The notes under the pieces: model-generated
The model's input: only the letters and a program-made list of their open reading frames with translations
What the model was told of the DNA's origin: nothing
Databases searched by the model: none
Made by a program: the position numbers and the translations under genes
Assembly: GCF_030410485.1 (NCBI RefSeq)
Contig: NZ_JAUHHC010000002.1
Span: 558,001 to 622,000, forward strand
Source of the DNA: Roseateles violae
Lineage (GTDB): Bacteria > Pseudomonadota > Gammaproteobacteria > Burkholderiales > Burkholderiaceae_C
Direction: 5' to 3'
DNA: 64,000 nt
Shown here: positions 59,884-64,000 of the stretch, in pieces
How positions within the stretch are numbered: the first letter of the stretch is position 1
Layout of the letters: every line of letters begins with the position of its first letter

Positions 59884-60059
59884 AACCCGGGCGGAATCGG
59901 CCGCGGCGGCGCGTTTTGTATCAGGACTTTTCCCGTCTCAGGGCCCCTGGCGAAAGCGCATAGAATCCGCTTCCCCGCTTGTTCCGGCGGAGCATGGAAT
60001 TCATCCGCGGTGATCGCTGCGTCACCCGGCACCAGCAAACCTTTTGAGGGGAAAACTCA

Positions 60060-60332
60060 GTGAACAAGTCCGAACTGATCGAGCACATCGCCAAGCAGGC
60101 CGACATTTCCAAGGCGGCGGCTGGCCGCGCCCTGGAGGCGGTGATCGGCGGCGTCAAGACGACGCTGAAGAAGAATGGCAGTGTTTCTCTGGTAGGCTTC
60201 GGCACGTTCAGCGTCACCAAACGCGCCGCCCGCGCCGGTCGCAACCCGCGCACCGGCGACACGATCAAGATCAAGTCGGCCAAGGTGCCGAAGTTCCGTC
60301 CCGGCAAGGCGCTCAAGGACGCGGTGAACTGA
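60060..60332 (+). CDS. hupB: DNA-binding protein HU
   Basis: A 90-residue nucleoid protein with the HU fold: [37 protein letters not shown] and a DNA-binding arm with [12 protein letters not shown] containing the intercalating Pro. It starts at a GTG (60060) with GAGGGG eight bases before. HU bends DNA and compacts the chromosome. In many proteobacteria ppiD follows hupB, as here after a tRNA. The 176-bp upstream region has a TAGAAT -10-like element near 59961. Confidence 0.95.
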   Translation: MNKSELIEHIAKQADISKAAAGRALEAVIGGVKTTLKKNGSVSLVGFGTFSVTKRAARAGRNPRTGDTIKIKSAKVPKFRPGKALKDAVN

Positions 60333-60350
60333 TCAGTTCTTTCATCTCCC

Positions 60351-60426
60351 GGGTGCTTAGCTCAGTTGGTAGAGCAGCTGCCTTACACGCAGCATGTCAG
60401 CGGTTCGAGCCCGTTAGCACCCACCA
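60351..60426 (+). tRNA. tRNA-Val (TAC)
   Basis: A 76-base cloverleaf with an encoded CCA. The acceptor is GGGTGCT/AGCACCC, the anticodon stem GCTGC/GCAGC, and the loop CTTACAC gives anticodon TAC (GUA and, with modification, other Val codons). It lies 18 bases after hupB and is probably on the same transcript. Confidence 0.95.
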
Positions 60427-60487
60427 GCCCTGATTCCAGGCCCCAGACGGCCTGGTCGTGGGCTCTGGCTACAATGCCAACCCACGC

Positions 60488-60511
60488 AAAGGCGAACCAT
60501 GGTTCGCCTTT
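60488..60511. terminator. Perfect 24-bp palindrome after tRNA-Val
   Basis: AAAGGCGAACC-AT-GGTTCGCCTTT is a perfect 24-bp palindrome between the tRNA and ppiD. It is followed by GTCGTGTTT. It can act as a terminator in either direction, though the T-run is interrupted. Confidence 0.65.
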
Positions 60512-60553
60512 GTCGTGTTTGCATGAATGCATGCCTGTTCGAGGTTTCGATCG

Positions 60554-62458
60554 ATGTTTGATTTCGTCCGTAAGCACACGCGCCTGTTTCAGTTCATCCT
60601 GCTGATCCTGATCCTGCCGTCCTTCGCCCTTGTCGGCATGCAGGGCTACACCAGCTTCATGGATGGCGCCAACTCGGGCGTGGCCAGCGTCGACGGCCGC
60701 AAGATCACGCAGGCCGAATGGGATGCCGCGCACCGCGACCAGATCGAGCGCGCGCGCCGCCAGATGCCCAATCTGGATCCGAAGCTGTTCGATGCGCCCG
60801 AGGTCAAGCGCGAGGCACTCGACGCGCTTGTGCGCGACCGCGTGATGCAGGCGGCGGCCAGCAAGCAGCACTTCAATATCAGCGACGAGCGCCTGCAGGC
60901 GATGTTCCAGCGCGATCCGCAATTCGCCTTCCTGCGCAATCCCGACGGCAGCGTCAACAAGGGCCTGCTGGCGGCTCAGGGCATGAGCTCGCAGATGTTT
61001 GTCGAGCGCCTGCGCCAGGACCTGAGCCTGCGCCAGGTCGTCGCCGGCGTCGCCGGCACCGCGCCGGCCTCGCTGGCCAATGCCGGCGTGGCCTTCGACG
61101 CCCTGCTGCAGCAGCGCGAGGTGCAGTTGCAGCGCTTCGAGGCCAAGGACTTCGCCACGAAGATCGAGCCCAGCGACGCCGAGATCGAGGCCTTCTACAA
61201 GGATGCCGCCAATGCGGCCCAGTTCATGCTCCCCGAGAACGCGCAGATCCAGTATCTGGTGCTGGACCTGGATGCGCTGAAGAAGGACGTCGCCGTCAAC
61301 GAGGACGATCTGCGCAAGTACTACCAGGAGAACGCCTCGCGCTACGCGGTCGCGGAGGAGCGCCGTGCCAGCCACATCCTGATCAAGGCCGACAAGGACG
61401 CCCCGGCCGCCGAGCGCGCCAAGGCCAAGGCCCGCGCCGAAGAGCTGCTGGCCCAGGCCCGCAAGAACCCGGCCGGTTTCGCCGAGCTGGCCAAGAAGAA
61501 TTCGCAGGACGAGGGCTCCGCCGTCAATGGCGGTGACCTCGATTTCTTCGGCCGTGGCGCGATGGTCAAGCCCTTCGAGGACGCCGCCTATGCGCTGAAG
61601 CCGGGCGAGATCAGCAATGTGGTGGAGTCCGACTTCGGCTACCACATCATCCAGCTGACCGGCCAGCGTGGCGGTGACAAGAAGAGCTTCGAGGCGGTGC
61701 GTGCCGACATCGAGAGCGAGGTGCGCAAGCAACTGGCGCAGAAGCGCTTCTCAGAGGTCGCCGAGCAGTTCAGCAACACCGTCTACGAACAGGCGGACAG
61801 CCTGCAGCCGGCCGCGGACAAGCTCAAGCTGACCATCCAGACCGCCACCGTGCAGCGCACGCCGGCCCCCGGCGCGACCGGCCCGCTGGCCTCGCCCAAG
61901 CTGCTCGAAGCCGTGTTCAGCAACGACTCGCTGCGCAACAAGCGCAATACCGAGACGGTCGAGACGGCGCCCAGCCAGATGACGGCTGCCCATGTTGTCC
62001 AGTACAACCCGGCGCGTCAGCAGCCGCTGGCCGATGTGAAGCCCAAGGTGCGCGAACAGCTGGTGCGCAAGCTGGCGATCGCGCAGGCCGTCAAGGCCGG
62101 CCAGGAGCGCCTGGCGCAATTGCAGAAGGGCGGCGACGGCGCCGGCCTCGCGGCGCCCATCGTCATCTCGCGCGCCAAGCCGGAGCAGCTATCGCGCAAG
62201 GTGCTCGAGGGTATCCTCGCGGCCGACGCGAGCAAGCTGCCGGCCTTCGTCGGCATCGACAGCGGCGAGGGCGTCTATGTCGTCGCCCGCATCGACAAGC
62301 TGCTGCCGCGCGACCCGGCCGTCGTCGACGCGCAGCGCATGGCCCAGCAATACGCGCAGGCCTGGAGCAATGCCGAGGCACGCGCCTATTACGATGCGCT
62401 GAAGACCCATTACAAGGCGGTGATCAAGGCGCCGGCCGCCGCCGCCTCGGCGCCCTGA
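60554..62458 (+). CDS. ppiD: Periplasmic folding chaperone/peptidyl-prolyl isomerase PpiD
   Basis: A 634-residue inner-membrane protein with an N-terminal helix ([18 protein letters not shown]), a SurA-like helical region (about 30-260), one parvulin domain (about 270-370; [41 protein letters not shown]) and a helical C-terminal part. PpiD binds nascent secreted proteins at the SecYEG exit. The start at 60554 ([14 protein letters not shown]) follows GAGG. The hupB-ppiD neighbourhood is typical. Length fits the family. Confidence 0.94.
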   Translation: MFDFVRKHTRLFQFILLILILPSFALVGMQGYTSFMDGANSGVASVDGRKITQAEWDAAHRDQIERARRQMPNLDPKLFDAPEVKREALDALVRDRVMQAAASKQHFNISDERLQAMFQRDPQFAFLRNPDGSVNKGLLAAQGMSSQMFVERLRQDLSLRQVVAGVAGTAPASLANAGVAFDALLQQREVQLQRFEAKDFATKIEPSDAEIEAFYKDAANAAQFMLPENAQIQYLVLDLDALKKDVAVNEDDLRKYYQENASRYAVAEERRASHILIKADKDAPAAERAKAKARAEELLAQARKNPAGFAELAKKNSQDEGSAVNGGDLDFFGRGAMVKPFEDAAYALKPGEISNVVESDFGYHIIQLTGQRGGDKKSFEAVRADIESEVRKQLAQKRFSEVAEQFSNTVYEQADSLQPAADKLKLTIQTATVQRTPAPGATGPLASPKLLEAVFSNDSLRNKRNTETVETAPSQMTAAHVVQYNPARQQPLADVKPKVREQLVRKLAIAQAVKAGQERLAQLQKGGDGAGLAAPIVISRAKPEQLSRKVLEGILAADASKLPAFVGIDSGEGVYVVARIDKLLPRDPAVVDAQRMAQQYAQAWSNAEARAYYDALKTHYKAVIKAPAAAASAP

Positions 62459-62524
62459 TCGCGTGGCCGAACGGCGTCGTGAATAAAATTTGAACTGTTT
62501 GGTTCTAGGCCGCTAAAAGCGGTC

Positions 62525-62530
62525 TATAAT
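62525..62530 (+). promoter_or_regulatory. -10 element of tRNA-His
   Basis: TATAAT lies 12 bases before the mature tRNA and matches the consensus exactly. TTCTAG at 62503-62508 is a weak -35 at 16 bp spacing. A GC-rich discriminator of the stringent type follows. Confidence 0.65.
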
Positions 62531-62542
62531 CGTAGGCTCTGC

Positions 62543-62619
62543 GGTGGTTGTAGCTCAGTTGGTAGAGTCCAGGATTGTGATTCCTGTTGTCGTGGGTTCG
62601 AGTCCCATCAGCCACCCCA
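62543..62619 (+). tRNA. tRNA-His (GTG)
   Basis: A 77-base cloverleaf including the G-1 that is specific for His tRNA (62543, opposite C73) and an encoded CCA. The acceptor is GTGGTTG/CAGCCAC, and the anticodon loop TTGTGAT gives GTG. Confidence 0.95.
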
Positions 62620-62632
62620 ACAAATCCCCTTA

Positions 62633-62666
62633 AGAATCAGGCGCCTAGGCGCCTGATTCTGTTTTC
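62633..62666 (+). terminator. Intrinsic terminator after tRNA-His
   Basis: A perfect 28-bp palindrome (AGAATCAGGCGCCT with AGGCGCCTGATTCT) followed by GTTTTC, 13 bases after the CCA end. CCTAGG forms the palindrome centre. Confidence 0.9.
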
Positions 62667-63019
62667 GGGCATAGCTCTGGCATAAAAGAAGCTTCCAGCC
62701 TCGCAGCCCCTTGAGTTTGCGGTAGCGCGTCGCATGTGGCGGCTAGGTGCAGTTCCACGCGACAGCCCGCCGGAATGATTCATGTGTGGCCGTTGCGCCC
62801 ATTGCCGGAAGCACGCGAGGCGCGGCACGTGATCGGCGGTTTCTGAAGCGGTAACCCCGATTGCCGACTTGAGTGCTTGCACGGCTGCCACGCAAATCAA
62901 GACTGGCTCGCCGTGTCGATCGGACCGGATGGCCAAGTACAACCGCCGCCACAACCGGCCGTTCGACGAGGCTATCGAGTGCGCCTCTTTCTCGCATGCA
63001 GGCGGTGCCGCCGCTGATC
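62667..63019. other. Unassigned 353-bp region, less GC-rich
   Basis: There is no convincing gene between the tRNA-His terminator and the 3' end of the cysteine hydrolase. Overlapping frames of 74 to 128 codons exist on both strands, but none has a ribosome-binding site, a recognised motif or the strong third-position GC bias of the genes around it. It could be a decayed gene next to a tRNA. No copy of the tRNA 3' end was found that would mark an integration site. Confidence 0.4.
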
Positions 63020-63637
63020 TCATCCGCTGCAGTGCATCATGTCTGTCGCATCGGTGCAGCGTATTACCGCAGCTACCGTTTCAATGTCTTTGAGCGCTGC
63101 ACGATGCGCGTCATCGTTGAACGCCGCGCAACCATCGCAGAGCACGTACGTGTCGAAATCTCGCGCATGGGCATCCCGCACGGTGCTGGCGACTCCGCCG
63201 TTGGTGACGATCCCGCAAACAAAGACGGCTTCGACACCAGCACGGCGCAGCACCCACTCAAGCTGGGTGTTGAAGAACGCCGAATAGGCCACCTTGTCGA
63301 CGGACACATCGACATGAGGTTCGAGTGGTGGAACCACCGCATGGCCTGAACTCCCCGGCGAGAAATCGCCACGCTTCAGAAATGGACGCAGCGCCTTCAA
63401 ATGGCTGGAAACCATCGGCTCCCCGCGCGCGTTTGGCCACAGCGTGAAGCGGCTGCAGACAACCAGTCCGCCGGCCTGCTTGAAAGCCTGCGCCACGGGC
63501 GCGACGCGCTGCGGCAATTGCAGGGCCGCTGCGGACACCGCCCCGCCGCGCGCGTAGGCGCCATCCGGTGCGAGAAAGTCGTTCTGCAGATCGACGATCA
63601 GCAGGGCGCTATGGCGGGGGTTGGGAATCCGGTTCAT
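63020..63637 (-). CDS. Isochorismatase-like cysteine hydrolase
   Basis: A 205-residue alpha/beta hydrolase with the family triad Asp16 (ALLIVDLQNDF), Lys115 (SVDKVAYSAF) and Cys141 (VFVCGIVTNGGVAST). Members hydrolyse amides or isochorismate; nicotinamidase and biuret/ureide hydrolases are related. The substrate is unknown. It starts seven bases after the GntR/UTRA gene, so the regulator probably controls it by binding a related metabolite. The third-position GC bias is weaker than in the rest of the window. Confidence 0.9.
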   Translation of the reverse strand: MNRIPNPRHSALLIVDLQNDFLAPDGAYARGGAVSAAALQLPQRVAPVAQAFKQAGGLVVCSRFTLWPNARGEPMVSSHLKALRPFLKRGDFSPGSSGHAVVPPLEPHVDVSVDKVAYSAFFNTQLEWVLRRAGVEAVFVCGIVTNGGVASTVRDAHARDFDTYVLCDGCAAFNDDAHRAALKDIETVAAVIRCTDATDMMHCSG

Positions 63638-63644
63638 CTTCTCG

Positions 63645-64000
63645 TCAAATAAGGGTCGACAGTTCCTTGCCGATCCACACGCGGGTCATGTTCTCGTCCT
63701 TGGATCGGGACAGTTGCATTTCGTATTCGTATCGGTCCGGTCTATAAAGGCCCTGCAGCCACTGCACCGGTTTGTCGTCGCCGTCGAACAGCACGCGGCT
63801 CACGGCCAGCAGCGCCGAGCCCACCGGCACGCCGAGGTGGCGGGCAACCTCGCTGTCGGCTTGCCGGGCGGAGACCGTCTGGCTGGCGCGCGTGATCGTC
63901 AGGCCGCTCTCCTCCAGCAGCGACAACAGCGGCTTGCGCTCGAGCTGACGGCGCGTCAAGCCGCGCGAATGGGCCGCCGGAACCCAGGCCACGATGTACG
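63645..64000 (-). CDS. GntR-family regulator, UTRA ligand domain, truncated by window edge
   Basis: Only the last 118 residues are visible; the gene begins beyond the right edge. They match the C-terminal part of a UTRA effector domain (RKPLLSLLEESGLTITRA; LGVPVGSALLAVSRVLFD; PVQWLQGLYRPDRYEYEMQL). The DNA-binding helix-turn-helix is outside the window. It is upstream of, and almost adjacent to, the cysteine hydrolase, suggesting ligand-controlled repression of that operon. A GTG at 63992 is in frame but is inside the domain. Confidence 0.88.
   Translation of the reverse strand, partial: YIVAWVPAAHSRGLTRRQLERKPLLSLLEESGLTITRASQTVSARQADSEVARHLGVPVGSALLAVSRVLFDGDDKPVQWLQGLYRPDRYEYEMQLSRSKDENMTRVWIGKELSTLI

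Noticed and set aside
62637-63023. 128-codon minus-strand frame downstream of the cysteine hydrolase
   Set aside because: It has no ribosome-binding site or recognised motif, runs through the tRNA-His terminator palindrome and overlaps another frame of similar quality. Kept only as an unassigned region.

Overview
This window is from a very GC-rich, codon-dense proteobacterial chromosome. It most resembles a betaproteobacterium of the order Burkholderiales, Roseateles/Rubrivivax-like; this is inferred from gene families and neighbourhoods, not from a database search. Pointers are the Arg32-type elongation factor P next to EarP, the small Trp-rich protein, the Pcm-like/rhodanese/TolC block, an ilvD with a divergent LysR gene, and the MCP type. 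I see no phage, insertion sequence, CRISPR array or replication origin. Almost everything is chromosomal core or metabolic sequence.

Layout. 1-9.5 kb: end of a chemotaxis receptor, a hidden 53-aa membrane protein, a zinc alcohol dehydrogenase, a POT peptide transporter, a dihaem cytochrome c, class I fumarase and acetyl-CoA synthetase (acs). The acs 3' end is followed by a 3 x 135 bp tandem array. 9.5-15.7 kb: a small cytochrome c, a Trp-rich protein, ilvD with divergent LysR, a TPR protein, and lgt-dnaQ. 15.7-21.4 kb: two tRNA-Val(CAC), a Na/Pi cotransporter-PhoU protein, a glutaminase-STAS-cNMP fusion, a 149-bp palindromic element, and a response regulator with a membrane-anchored coiled-coil partner. 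21.5-30.6 kb: an LhgO-like oxidase, the N-end-rule transferases aat-bpt, an ArsC-like protein with riboflavin synthase, aconitase, an outer-membrane barrel and a solute-binding protein.

30.7-44.2 kb: a globin-coupled diguanylate cyclase, tRNA-Ala, an alpha/beta hydrolase, a rubrerythrin/Fe-S/DUF3501 operon, mnmH-glnD-map, a GAF protein next to a GAF-GAF-GGDEF-EAL protein, and uppP. 44.3-53.9 kb: TetR-controlled RND efflux, then Pcm-like, rhodanese and TolC genes, YaaA, a prolyl-hydroxylase-like enzyme and a Lys/Ala-rich secreted protein. 53.9-62.7 kb: efp-earP, uvrC with a decayed tail duplication, a lipoprotein, pgsA, EamA, HU, tRNA-Val(TAC), PpiD and tRNA-His. 62.7-64 kb: a less GC-rich end with a cysteine hydrolase and a partial GntR/UTRA regulator.

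Functional links. Central carbon metabolism is represented by acs, fumarase and aconitase. Two c-di-GMP enzymes carry oxygen/haem and GAF sensors. EarP would modify the EF-P encoded beside it. Aat and Bpt feed the same N-degron pathway. TetR, adaptor and RND pump have a nearby TolC-type channel. The most unusual signals are small-scale: gene 3' ends that have been tandemly duplicated (acs, uvrC), and stop codons embedded in long stems or palindromes (acs, ilvD, glsA and its convergent neighbour).
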